Assembly (NCBI GenBank): GCA_964360255.1
Contig: CAYHVK010000004.1
Span: forward strand, 124,001-188,000
Source of the DNA: CAYHVK01 sp964360255
GTDB taxonomy: Bacteria; Bdellovibrionota; Bdellovibrionia; Bdellovibrionales; UBA1609
Reading direction: 5' to 3'
Length of the DNA: 64,000 nucleotides
The translations under genes and the position numbers were made by a program. Below, in pieces: positions 1-8,244 of the stretch (position 1 is the stretch's first letter; every line of letters starts with the position of its first letter). The notes beneath the pieces were generated by a model. The model did not search any database. It was not told the DNA's origin and saw only the letters and a program-made list of their open reading frames with translations.

Positions 1-1
1 T

Positions 2-199
2 TTTAAGTTTCTACGTGAGGGCCAAGAGTACGCCCGTATTGAGAAAAAATGGGCTGGTCTTTTAAGCGAAGCTTTTACTGATAAAGATTTATTTCGCGTG
101 ATGTTTTCAAATCCGAGCCTGAACTCGGATGAAAAAGCTTTGCTCCTCTGCGCAGCTATTTTTATTGATCTAAACTACTTTGAGCACAAAGCCGGCTAG
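2..199 (+). CDS. C-terminal fragment of an unidentified protein (cut by window edge)
   Basis: An open frame enters from the left edge and ends at a TAG at 197-199, giving 65 residues. The visible part is rich in charged and aromatic residues (it includes KKWAGLLSEAF and LLLCAAIFIDLNYF), looks alpha-helical and has no recognisable motif. It converges on the chalcone-isomerase-like gene, with 20 bases between the stops. I cannot assign a family; the rest of the gene lies outside the window. Confidence 0.5.
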   Translation, partial: FKFLREGQEYARIEKKWAGLLSEAFTDKDLFRVMFSNPSLNSDEKALLLCAAIFIDLNYFEHKAG

Positions 200-219
200 C
201 TAGCACTTAAAAGACTGAG

Positions 220-780
220 TTAAAGGCCTAAGAGGCCAGAACGAAGCTCAGGTGATGGCGGCTGCACTTTATTGATAAACATCGCAATGATGTTCGTACT
301 GAGCGCTGCACCCGGCATTTCAACTCGTTTCGCGTTGGCGCCCTTTACCTCAATAATCATTTTATCTGGCAAGGCGATGAAGTTCATTTGATCGCCCTTA
401 CGCACCGGTGGGATATGCACTTTGAGAAGCGCAAACATTTCTGATTTCTTTTCGCATTCAGCCACGCAGTTGCCTTTGAAGCTGTTTCCGAAAGCTTCAA
501 GGAGAGTGTCACGATCGACAGCTAGCACGAATTGCATAATAATTTTCTTAGCGCCCTTCATTTTTAAAATTTCATCTTGGTCTTTCGACTTGTTAGGCGT
601 GTACAATCCACCCACGTAGACCTTGATAGGAAATCCGAATTTCGTAACTTTACGAATACCGATTCCATTCAAAACAAGCTCCTGACCTTCAACAGATAAT
701 TTATCTTCGAGAGTCACCCCTGCAAGTTCGGCGGCATGAACATTAGAAATAAACATAAGAGCAAGGATTAGTATTTTCAT
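220..780 (-). CDS. Secreted chalcone-isomerase-like protein
   Basis: 186 residues. Residues 1-17 form a signal peptide (hydrophobic ILILALMFI, cleavage after VHA), so the product is predicted to be periplasmic. The mature part follows the bacterial chalcone-isomerase-like family: GVTLEDKL at the start, LNGIGIRKVTKFG, IKVYVGGLYTP, and a later RDTLLEAFGNSF segment. Bacterial members are not known to act on flavonoids and their role is unsettled, so this is a fold-level call. The gene stands alone and points toward the fragment at the window edge. Confidence 0.8.
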   Translation of the reverse strand: MKILILALMFISNVHAAELAGVTLEDKLSVEGQELVLNGIGIRKVTKFGFPIKVYVGGLYTPNKSKDQDEILKMKGAKKIIMQFVLAVDRDTLLEAFGNSFKGNCVAECEKKSEMFALLKVHIPPVRKGDQMNFIALPDKMIIEVKGANAKRVEMPGAALSTNIIAMFINKVQPPSPELRSGLLGL

Positions 781-929
781 TTCATTATTGTAAAAGTTTA
801 TAGAGATAAATTGCTAGCACAGGTGCGTCTAAAAAAGTTTCAGGCTTCACCCGACCCCCATCTAAGTCTTGTAACCAGTTTTTGCATAAGAAGAGTGCGG
901 TAACGAAACAAAAACTTAAAGGCCCTAAC

Positions 930-1148
930 ATGAAATTACTCGTACTCGAAAAAAAGCATCTTAGTGATCGTGAACGCCTCTTTATTGAAACTCAGCACAA
1001 CTGTGCACTTTGTAATACTGAATTGGCTTTGATTATTACTAGACCTGAGCCTTTAAGCCCGACTCACTTGAGCGAAGAAATTCAAGAAGAGGCCACTTGC
1101 CCTCATTGCAATATCAAGACGCGTGTCAAAAATCATGCGATCCAATAG
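930..1148 (+). CDS. Small zinc-ribbon-like protein
   Basis: 72 residues from the ATG at 930; a longer in-frame TTG at 882 is possible but adds a stretch with no obvious function. Two CxxC pairs (CALC near residue 27 and CPHC near residue 57) are spaced as in a zinc ribbon, so it probably binds one zinc ion. The N-terminal part is basic and there is no signal peptide, so it should be cytoplasmic. No specific partner can be named. It converges on the LtaS-like gene across a short inverted repeat. Confidence 0.65.
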   Translation: MKLLVLEKKHLSDRERLFIETQHNCALCNTELALIITRPEPLSPTHLSEEIQEEATCPHCNIKTRVKNHAIQ

Positions 1149-1152
1149 ATAG

Positions 1153-1186
1153 TTTTTTTGACGAAAAAATAAATTCGTCAAAAAAT
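1153..1186. repeat. Inverted repeat between convergent genes
   Basis: GACGAA (1160-1165) and TTCGTC (1174-1179) form a stem that is extended by the flanking T and A runs, with an A-rich loop. It sits between the stops of two convergent genes. The run after the stem is A-rich rather than T-rich on both strands, so it is not a classical intrinsic terminator, though it may still mark the end of both transcripts. Confidence 0.45.
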
Positions 1187-1203
1187 AAGGCCAGAAAATC
1201 AAA

Positions 1204-3078
1204 CTAAAGTTCTGCCCATTTGTCGAGCTTCACTCTCTCAGTAAAATTTTGCACGTAGGCTTTGAAAAATCTCAAGGGTTCTTCACGACAAGCTTCAGGA
1301 CCGCTTTCAAGCTGATCACGCCCATCGGCTAAAATCCACATCAGACATTCGCCATCGTAGTACCAAAACCCTTTCGAGTCGCGGTTGATGACAAAACCAC
1401 GCTTATCACGGTGAAGAACTGAACTGGCAACGTAATTCTTATTCTGATTCTTAATCTGAAGAATATCCGTGATCGTTGGTGTGATATCTGCATGCTCGAC
1501 AATTTTATCATCATTGAATGAAGACCAATCTTGGCCTTGTTTATAAAGCAACAAAGGCACTCGATAGCGGCCCAGAAAGTTAAGGTACTTAGGGTCGGCA
1601 TTCAACTGAGTGTGATCAGCAGTGAGAATGAAAAGCGTATCTTTAAACCAGGGCTGTTGCTCAGCTGTTTCAAAGAATTTTTTTAGGGCGTAATCGGTGT
1701 AACCAATGCTTTCGTGAATAGCGAGCGTTCCATCCGGAAACTGATCCTTCATATTCGCTGGCACAGGATAAGGCTGATGAGAACTTAAAGTAAAGACCAC
1801 TCCAAGAAACGGACCTGGCTCTGCCGTGAGCTGTTGAGCGAAATATTGAAGATAAGGCTCATCTAAAATACCCCAGCTCTTATCACTGTCGCGCTCTTTA
1901 TGAGGATACTCGTTTAAGCCAAAGTATTTATCAAAACCCATACGAGTGGCAAAAGAATCAAAAAACATTGAACCATTGTGAGCGCCGTGAAAGAAATAAC
2001 TTTTAAAACCTTCAGGCTTTAAGAGTTCTGGTAAGCCATGAAGTCTTAAATCTTGCGATGTAGATTGCAAAAAAGGTTCATCTAATAAAGATGGAAAAGC
2101 CGCCATTACGGACGGCATTACTTCAATAGAGCGCTTTCCATTAGCGAAAGCATTCTTAAAAAACAAAGACTTTGCGGCTAAACTATCAAGAAATGGCGTA
2201 TAACCCGGGCGGCCATTAGCGATTTCACCCATATATTCAAGGCCAAAACTTTCTAAAATAATCACAACAATATTCTTCGGCTTCACTAGGTTTAAACTCT
2301 GCGAAGGTGTGTTGAGTTGCATACGAGCCTCAAGAATGCTTTTCATCTCTTCAGGCGAATAAAATTGAAACGGCTCAATAGCTTGAGGTTTCCATTTAAC
2401 AAATGTGAAGGTCGTATTGAGCGTGAGATGCCCCACATCTGAGGTACCTTCAAAAGCTTGATTTTGCGACAGTGACTCACCTGCTAATGAGCCCCGTATG
2501 CCTAAAGCAAAAAACATTAAAAACACGACGATGAAAACCTTCTGATTTTTTAATGTTACGTCCGCACGTTGTTGCAATTGCACTTTTGGCGTTAGGTAAG
2601 AAACTAATGAGCCCAAAGCAATAATACTAAGAGCAATCCACCAGTAATAAGCGATGAGCTGAGGCAGCTGACCACCCACATCTTGAGTTAGAGTGAAAAA
2701 GACCGGGGTTAACCGACGAGAATTAAAACTGATAAGCTCAATATCAACCAGATTAAGCGCAATCAAAAGTGTATTCAATGTGACAAAAATAAAATCGACC
2801 GTCCAAAACCAAAGCCGGTGAGCCTGCCAACGGGCCGGTAAAAACCAAAGAACAATAAAAACAAGATTCAAAGTTAAAATGGCACTGAGATCAAAGCGCA
2901 AACCATTAAAAAACGCGAAAACAAGCTCACCTGCGCTCTCATCATATAGACGGCTATAATTATAGAAAAAATAGGCGACACGAAGCCCTGAGTATATTCC
3001 CAATAGCAGCAAAATTCGCCTGAAAGTCAGCACGGATTGATTATAAAAATGCGGAATTAATGGCTTCGCTTTTTCCAT
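1204..3078 (-). CDS. LtaS/OpgB-like membrane sulfatase-family transferase
   Basis: 624 residues. The first ~200 hold about five membrane spans (around 21-40, 60-80, 91-111, 142-162, 179-192), followed by a periplasmic sulfatase-fold domain from ~267. Key motifs are ESFG (E276), NGKRS with S317 in the place of the catalytic Thr of LtaS, GAHNGS near 365, SSHQPY near 433 and ADHT (D488, H489), which match the metal- and nucleophile-binding sites of the LTA synthase/phosphoglycerol transferase family. In a Gram-negative the likely role is transfer of phosphoglycerol or phosphoethanolamine to an envelope glycan, not lipoteichoic acid synthesis. Its start overlaps the end of the upstream MFS gene by 22 bases, so it is the last gene of a mutM-MFS-LtaS-like operon. 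Confidence 0.85.
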   Translation of the reverse strand: MEKAKPLIPHFYNQSVLTFRRILLLLGIYSGLRVAYFFYNYSRLYDESAGELVFAFFNGLRFDLSAILTLNLVFIVLWFLPARWQAHRLWFWTVDFIFVTLNTLLIALNLVDIELISFNSRRLTPVFFTLTQDVGGQLPQLIAYYWWIALSIIALGSLVSYLTPKVQLQQRADVTLKNQKVFIVVFLMFFALGIRGSLAGESLSQNQAFEGTSDVGHLTLNTTFTFVKWKPQAIEPFQFYSPEEMKSILEARMQLNTPSQSLNLVKPKNIVVIILESFGLEYMGEIANGRPGYTPFLDSLAAKSLFFKNAFANGKRSIEVMPSVMAAFPSLLDEPFLQSTSQDLRLHGLPELLKPEGFKSYFFHGAHNGSMFFDSFATRMGFDKYFGLNEYPHKERDSDKSWGILDEPYLQYFAQQLTAEPGPFLGVVFTLSSHQPYPVPANMKDQFPDGTLAIHESIGYTDYALKKFFETAEQQPWFKDTLFILTADHTQLNADPKYLNFLGRYRVPLLLYKQGQDWSSFNDDKIVEHADITPTITDILQIKNQNKNYVASSVLHRDKRGFVINRDSKGFWYYDGECLMWILADGRDQLESGPEACREEPLRFFKAYVQNFTERVKLDKWAEL

Positions 3079-4199
3079 GGCTCCAGTTGCACAATCAAAA
3101 ATGATAAACCCATAAAAAGTGGCCCTAAAAGCATAGCATTTTTAATTCCAAAATGCTCAGTAATAAAACCAACAAAAAAATGCATACAAACAATAGCCAG
3201 CGCCTGTAATGCCAAAACACTCGACAAAGCTTGCGTTGCGGCATACGAAAAGATTTGGCTCGAATAATCAATACTCACTCCAAAAATCGGCCCCATAAAT
3301 AGACCGGATAAAGCTAAAAAGAGTGGCGAAATAATCAATCCCAAAACAAAACAGACCGTCGACAGCGCCAAACTGACACGAATAATATCTCGATTAGTTA
3401 AATTTTTAAATTTCACCAAAGTAAATAACAGTCGGCCGACAAACATAAAAACAAAGAAGAGGGAGAGGTAAATAGCCGACACTTGAATGGCCAAACCATG
3501 TTCACGCTCTAAAAAAAGTACCATACGTGTACATAAGAGCACTTCGGCTAACACATAGAATCCGAGTCCAAGCCCGAAGGCTAAAACATCTTTTCTGAAC
3601 TGCGCAGGCAAATCACCTCTCTGTCGCCCACTGGTATGTTCTTGCTCCTGACAAAAAAAACTGTAAACAAACGCCAACAGGGGCACCGCTGAGAAAAATA
3701 TGAGTCCTCTCCGCCAATCAAGACCTTCACTTGCAAGTAGACTAATGATCAAAGGTGAAAATAACGAAGCTAATGCATAGAAAGAATGCAGTCCTGAAAG
3801 AAGTTGGCGCTTCGTACTCGCTGTGGCACCGTCGAAAATTAAAACATTCTGCGCTACATTGACAGTACCGAAGCCAATGCCGAAAACAGCCGCCGCGACA
3901 ATCAGAGTTGTTAGGTTTGTAATCCAGGCCATACTCAATATTCCGGCGGCCATACTGAAGTGACCGATGCGAAGTAGATTGAGCAAGCTCAGTTTTTTCA
4001 TAAGTGAAGGCACAGTCCGGCCCATGAGAAATGAAACAAAAGAAGTGGTTACAAATAAAAATGAAGCTTTGGTATCACTCAGATCTAAGCTGCTAGCTAT
4101 ATCCGGAAAGTAAGGGCCACGGGCATTATCAAGAAGCCCAAGAGTAAAAAGGCTTAAGTAACCAAAGATTATGTAAGGAATATAAACTGCTGATCTCAA
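3057..4199 (-). CDS. Major facilitator superfamily transporter
   Basis: 380 residues, almost entirely hydrophobic, consistent with 12 membrane spans. The N-terminal half shows typical MFS features (GLLDNARGPYFPDIA, a short loop with MGRTVPSLMKKLS, and GIGFGTVNVAQN). A central charged loop (CQEQEHTSGRQRGD) separates the two six-helix halves. The substrate cannot be read from the sequence. It lies 12 bases behind mutM and overlaps the LtaS-like gene by 22 bases, so it is probably co-expressed with both. Confidence 0.85.
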   Translation of the reverse strand: MRSAVYIPYIIFGYLSLFTLGLLDNARGPYFPDIASSLDLSDTKASFLFVTTSFVSFLMGRTVPSLMKKLSLLNLLRIGHFSMAAGILSMAWITNLTTLIVAAAVFGIGFGTVNVAQNVLIFDGATASTKRQLLSGLHSFYALASLFSPLIISLLASEGLDWRRGLIFFSAVPLLAFVYSFFCQEQEHTSGRQRGDLPAQFRKDVLAFGLGLGFYVLAEVLLCTRMVLFLEREHGLAIQVSAIYLSLFFVFMFVGRLLFTLVKFKNLTNRDIIRVSLALSTVCFVLGLIISPLFLALSGLFMGPIFGVSIDYSSQIFSYAATQALSSVLALQALAIVCMHFFVGFITEHFGIKNAMLLGPLFMGLSFLIVQLEPWKKRSH

Positions 4200-4211
4200 A
4201 GCTGCGCTCTC

Positions 4212-5048
4212 TTACTTCTGACATGTATTGCACCAATAAGTAGAGCGTCCCACAATTACCGCGGCCCGAACAGTAGAATTTAATTTATTCTTCGTACAGC
4301 GATAGCATTTTTCGCCTTTACGGTCATAAATTAAAAGCTGGGTTTGAAAACCACCCTTCTCGCCGCTCACCTGCCGATAATCTTTGAGCGTTGTACCGCC
4401 CGAATCAATTGATTTTCTAAGCGTGGTTTTGATGGCTTGAACTAAAACCGCCCATTCAGCCAATGACACTCGGCTGGTCGTTCGCTTTGGCTTTATCTGA
4501 GCCAGATAAAGAGCTTCTGAAGCATAAATATTGCCGACTCCAACAACATTACGTTGATCCATAATAAAAGCTTTAACCGAAGTCTTTTTATTCTTAGCTT
4601 TGGTTTTCAGATACTCAGCCGTAAACTCCTCTTCAAGTGGCTCAACGCCCAAATGTTTGAGCCACTGATTTTTATCGAGTTGATCGTTTTTAGAATAATC
4701 AATAACGCCGAAGCGTCGAGGATCATTGTAAACTAAGCGGACTCCACCTTTAAAACTTATGGCGAAGTGATCGTGTACGCCCTGGGCTTCTTTTAAGCTG
4801 GCCTGTCGCCAACTGCCGGTCATACCAAGATGACTGATGAGGGTCCATGACTCCAGCTCAAATAAAATATATTTGGCCCGCCGGCGCATCGAGATTAATT
4901 TTTGACCTGTCAGATCTTTTTTAATTTTTATCGGAATAATCTTACGCAGTTTCGGCGATAGGATCTCAATCGTCGTTATTTCGGCTCCGCTTTTAAGAAT
5001 ATTGGCAAGGCCGCGAGTGACGGCCTCTACCTCTGGTAGTTCTGGCAT
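4212..5048 (-). CDS. mutM: Formamidopyrimidine-DNA glycosylase (Fpg/MutM)
   Basis: 278 residues. It removes oxidised purines such as 8-oxoguanine and cleaves the abasic site in base-excision repair. The start must be the ATG at 5048, not the in-frame TTG six bases earlier, because the catalytic nucleophile is Pro2 of MPELPEVE, exposed after Met removal; Glu3 is also present. Other hallmarks are RRAKYILFEL with the conserved Lys, LGMTGSW, the H2TH segment DQRNVVGVGNIYASEAL, and the C-terminal zinc finger (CYRC ... GRSTYWCNTC). Length fits the family. It heads an operon with the MFS and LtaS-like genes. Confidence 0.95.
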   Translation of the reverse strand: MPELPEVEAVTRGLANILKSGAEITTIEILSPKLRKIIPIKIKKDLTGQKLISMRRRAKYILFELESWTLISHLGMTGSWRQASLKEAQGVHDHFAISFKGGVRLVYNDPRRFGVIDYSKNDQLDKNQWLKHLGVEPLEEEFTAEYLKTKAKNKKTSVKAFIMDQRNVVGVGNIYASEALYLAQIKPKRTTSRVSLAEWAVLVQAIKTTLRKSIDSGGTTLKDYRQVSGEKGGFQTQLLIYDRKGEKCYRCTKNKLNSTVRAAVIVGRSTYWCNTCQK

Positions 5049-5149
5049 GCTCAATAAGATAAATTAGAAACAGTGACTTTGCCAGCATCAACACTGAATC
5101 GCGAGGCATCAAAGGTTGTGTTTAAAATAAAAAAGCGCAGGATACGCCT

Positions 5150-5560
5150 ATGAATGTTAAAGACTCAGAATTCAAAAATCTACTTACAAAATACAAAAAA
5201 ATGGCTGTTTACGGCTTAAGCCCCGATGCCGAAAAACCTAGTTTTTATGTCCCTGAATATATGAAAAGCAAAGGTTGGGACATAGTGGGCACTTACCCTA
5301 AAGCTCACGAGGCCGGCGGGTTTAAAATTTACAAAAGTTTAAAAGAAGTTCCGGCGGAGTACAGAAAGTTCGTCGATGTTTTTCGCAGCTCCGATAAAAT
5401 TAACGCTGTCGTAGACGAAATTCTCGAGGCCGGAGGCGTTGAAGTGATGTGGCTTCAGCTTGGGATCGCCAATGCTGAAGCCGAAGCCCGCGCCGAAAAA
5501 GCTGGCATTAAAGTTGTTTCAAACCGCTGCTTGATTATCGAACACAGAAAATACTTTTAA
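5150..5560 (+). CDS. CoA-binding (Rossmann) domain protein, YccU type
   Basis: 136 residues, a single-domain member of the CoA_binding_2 family. Seen: an N-terminal beta-alpha unit with AVYGLSPDAEKPS, then GTYPKAHEAGG, VFRSSDKINAVVDEIL, VMWLQLGIAN and the C-terminal NRCLIIEHRKY, where the family usually has DRC...EH(R/K). It is expected to bind CoA or an acyl-CoA; the physiological role of stand-alone members is unknown. Its 3' end overlaps the convergent alpha/beta hydrolase gene by four bases. Confidence 0.85.
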   Translation: MNVKDSEFKNLLTKYKKMAVYGLSPDAEKPSFYVPEYMKSKGWDIVGTYPKAHEAGGFKIYKSLKEVPAEYRKFVDVFRSSDKINAVVDEILEAGGVEVMWLQLGIANAEAEARAEKAGIKVVSNRCLIIEHRKYF

Positions 5561-6312
5561 ATTGGTTTTATGTTCGCCTTTAAAAATTCTTGCAATGCCT
5601 CATTAAAAGCAGCGGGTTGCTCAAAATTAGCCAAGTGACCGGCCTTCGGAATTTTTTTAAATTCTGATTTTTTCAAGCCTTGAGCCAGTTTCTGATTTAC
5701 ATCTACTGGGGTTACTTTGTCTTCTATCCCGACAATCACGAGACAAGGGCAGTTAATTTTAGCTAGTGCCTCTGTACTATCGCGACGTGAGGCCAATGCC
5801 CCGACCGACAAAGCCACATCTTCGACTGTATTAGAGAGGATCATGTCTTCAACTTTTTTCAAAAGTGAAGGTTTAATTTTTTGCGTGCTTTCGCCTAAAA
5901 CTGTTTGTGCAAAGTCGCTAGCAAAGGCAGGCAAACCGTCTCGATGCAGCCGCTGAATCAAAGCAAATCTTTTATCTTTTGCATCGTTAGAATCGGCGTC
6001 AGCGCGAGTATCGCAAAGAACCAGCGATGCTACTTTTTCTGGATATTGCTGCACAAAATGAAGAGCAATATAACCCCCCATTGAACAACCAATGAGGTGA
6101 GCTTTTTCAATTCCTTTTTCTTGCAGTAACTTTTTTAGATCTTCAACATGATGAGCGATCATCCATGGTCCTGGACCTTTGGGTCCGTCGCGATGCCCGC
6201 GAAGATCAGGCGCCAGTGTATTGTATTGACCATGAAAATGCTCGATCTGAAAATCCCACATCGAGCTATTAAATGGAAAACCGTGAATAAAAAGCAAAGT
6301 TTCAGACTTCAT
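5557..6312 (-). CDS. Alpha/beta-hydrolase
   Basis: 251 residues with the full alpha/beta-hydrolase layout: oxyanion HGFPFNSS at 10-17, nucleophile elbow GCSMGG with S77, acid D198 in VGIEDKV and H226 in KAGHLANFE. The closest style is the esterase / 3-oxoadipate-enol-lactonase / MhpC group, but the substrate cannot be told. It has no signal peptide and is probably cytoplasmic. It is a single gene and converges with the CoA-binding gene. Confidence 0.88.
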   Translation of the reverse strand: MKSETLLFIHGFPFNSSMWDFQIEHFHGQYNTLAPDLRGHRDGPKGPGPWMIAHHVEDLKKLLQEKGIEKAHLIGCSMGGYIALHFVQQYPEKVASLVLCDTRADADSNDAKDKRFALIQRLHRDGLPAFASDFAQTVLGESTQKIKPSLLKKVEDMILSNTVEDVALSVGALASRRDSTEALAKINCPCLVIVGIEDKVTPVDVNQKLAQGLKKSEFKKIPKAGHLANFEQPAAFNEALQEFLKANIKPI

Positions 6313-6546
6313 ATATCTTTGTTACTACAAAATACGTGCCTACTCGGCTGATCAGCAGGGCCTGATTTTTGAGGTCAAATGGCCGACAGCGCGTCGGAGC
6401 TCATCGCTAATGACCCAAATACTCCTACTTAACTAAAATGCCCCAACTAGGTAACAATTTAAGACCTAGACCGATGGCTGTAGGGCCTTGAATACCCCGC
6501 GAGTTACATGTTCCAATTAATTATCAACCTATTTTCCGAGGCTCTC
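6313..6546. other. Intergenic region between divergent genes
   Basis: About 230 bases separate the divergent hydrolase and EEP-family genes and must hold both promoters. I see no clear -35/-10 pair, operator palindrome or riboswitch fold. A GAGG ribosome-binding site lies at its right end, five bases before the ATG at 6547. Confidence 0.4.
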
Positions 6547-7467
6547 ATGGCTAGAAATATTGCTCTAATGGTGGCGTTATTGTTGACTCAAAATGCCTTC
6601 GCAGCAGGTTCCATGCAAATTCGAATTCTTTCTTACAATATTAAAGGTCTTCCTGGCATCGCTGGGGGCTACAATAAAAGCCGCTTCACTGAAATTGGTA
6701 AAATGCTTTTACAACGCCGCATGAACGGCACCGCTCCGGATTTTGTTCTCTTACAAGAGTCATTCATCAGCGAAACAAAACCAGTGCGCACAATCGCCCA
6801 ATATCCTTACATAGTGAAAGGCCCCGAAGACGAAAAGGAGTACGACGAGAACGGCAAGAAAGTCTCAAAAATTTACAATGCTGGCCTCTATATCATGAGT
6901 CTTCATCCACTTTCTAATCCGCAAAAAATGATTTTCGGCAAAGGCATTTGCAAAAGCTGGGACTGCAATTCAAATAAGGGTCTTCACATCGTGACGGCTG
7001 ATGTGCCAGGTCTTCCATTCAAACTCAACATTGCCAATACACACATGCAAGCGAGTGCGAAACACGATGCCATTCGCATAAAACAAATGGATATTGCCAA
7101 TCGCCACCTTGCGAAACACGCGCCGAGCGGCGCTTTATTCTTTGGTGGAGATTTCAATATCCGACCCGAACTCGCCAGTTACCCCTATTGGTTCAAAACG
7201 AGCGAGCTTAAAAGTACGGGCGAATACTGCACGAATCCAGATCAAAAAACTTGTATCATTGAAGAAGGTACAGACAAAGATTGGATCGTAAAGTTAACTA
7301 AAGATCATATTTTCTATCGCGAAGGCACAACAGCCACACCAAATGGAAATGTTGAAGTCACAATCACTCCGATCACAGTCGAGCGCAACTTCACTGAACT
7401 TCATGAAGGCAAGCCGCTTTCAGATCACATGGGCTTCGAAGCTCTTTACACAATCAGTTGGAAGTAA
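6547..7467 (+). CDS. Secreted endonuclease/exonuclease/phosphatase (EEP) family enzyme
   Basis: 306 residues from the ATG at 6547, chosen over the in-frame ATG at 6508 because GAGG lies five bases before it and it gives a clean signal peptide (MARNIALMVALLLTQNAFA). The mature protein carries the EEP (DNase I/sphingomyelinase) motifs in order: LSYNIKGLPG, LLQESF (metal-binding Glu), ANTHMQ, GGDFNIRP (catalytic Asp/Asn) and SDHMGF (Asp-His). Its style resembles secreted phosphodiesterases of the sphingomyelinase C type, but DNA or another phosphodiester could be the substrate. Export suggests attack on external nucleic acid or lipid. Confidence 0.85.
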   Translation: MARNIALMVALLLTQNAFAAGSMQIRILSYNIKGLPGIAGGYNKSRFTEIGKMLLQRRMNGTAPDFVLLQESFISETKPVRTIAQYPYIVKGPEDEKEYDENGKKVSKIYNAGLYIMSLHPLSNPQKMIFGKGICKSWDCNSNKGLHIVTADVPGLPFKLNIANTHMQASAKHDAIRIKQMDIANRHLAKHAPSGALFFGGDFNIRPELASYPYWFKTSELKSTGEYCTNPDQKTCIIEEGTDKDWIVKLTKDHIFYREGTTATPNGNVEVTITPITVERNFTELHEGKPLSDHMGFEALYTISWK

Positions 7468-7471
7468 TTTC

Positions 7472-8158
7472 TTAAGAAGGACAGCCTTTACCCCAGGTAT
7501 TGGCCGTGCTATCACCCACCCCAAAATGCAAACCTGTTCCCGGATAATGTCCTAACGCCCTTAAGTGGCCTTGCTTGCGTAATTTGCAAAGCTCGGCATG
7601 GGCCTTTTCTTGTTCTGCTTTATTACAGAAATTCACGTCCACCGAAGTACCGAATGGGTGTCTTCCGGCGGCACCGCCTACATTCACATTATAAGGCTCG
7701 GGCCGCCACCAGTTGTAGATCTGACAGATTTTAATATTCTTCGCTTGTAATTGTTTGATCAACCAAACCGCCTTGAAGGCGTTCTTCCAAGTATTGCGAT
7801 CTGGGTGAATAAGCTGATGCACTTGGCTCGCGCCGTAAGTACAAGCAAAGGTCGATTTCGCTAATGGATTCGGTCGAATCAACTCTAAACACATAGGAGA
7901 GTTCTCTGTATTTGCATAACAAGCGGCCATGAACTCCTGTGCGAACTTATTACCCTGGTTGACCACTGCGACTTGCGAAGCCGTGGCCTTCTTGCAGTTC
8001 ACTTGGGTGATTTCATCAATCAGCTGCTCACCGTCATCTAAGTGTTCATCAGTGTGATCAGGCTCGTCGAACTGGATTGAAGGAGAGGTCTCTCCCTGAC
8101 AAGCTGATAAAGTTAAAGCTAACGCCAATAACGAAAAAATTCGTAAGCACCACTTCAT
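7472..8158 (-). CDS. Lipoprotein with M15-type D,D-/L,D-carboxypeptidase-like domain
   Basis: 228 residues. A lipobox LSAC places the lipid-bearing Cys at residue 20. After an acidic linker (residues ~30-50) comes a domain with GRHPFGTSVDVNF and GLHFGVGD, which match the HxxGxxxD and HxH zinc ligands of the peptidase M15/VanY superfamily. It likely trims peptide stems of peptidoglycan from the membrane. Five Cys residues in the mature part may form disulfides. It converges tightly with the EEP-family gene (four bases between stops). Confidence 0.75.
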   Translation of the reverse strand: MKWCLRIFSLLALALTLSACQGETSPSIQFDEPDHTDEHLDDGEQLIDEITQVNCKKATASQVAVVNQGNKFAQEFMAACYANTENSPMCLELIRPNPLAKSTFACTYGASQVHQLIHPDRNTWKNAFKAVWLIKQLQAKNIKICQIYNWWRPEPYNVNVGGAAGRHPFGTSVDVNFCNKAEQEKAHAELCKLRKQGHLRALGHYPGTGLHFGVGDSTANTWGKGCPS

Positions 8159-8244
8159 AAAATTTACCTCTATATTCTAGAGATACGCTGAGTTGGCTTA
8201 TGACGACAGTCGAGTTCTGATTTCTCAAAACCTAAGTCTAGTGA

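Noticed and set aside
1153..1186. Inverted repeat as a classical intrinsic terminator
   Set aside because: The bases after the stem are A on both strands, so there is no U run in either transcript; listed only as an inverted repeat.
6313..6546. Possible cyclic-di-GMP or other riboswitch before the EEP-family gene
   Set aside because: Some short complementary stretches exist, but none of the known conserved core sequences could be found.
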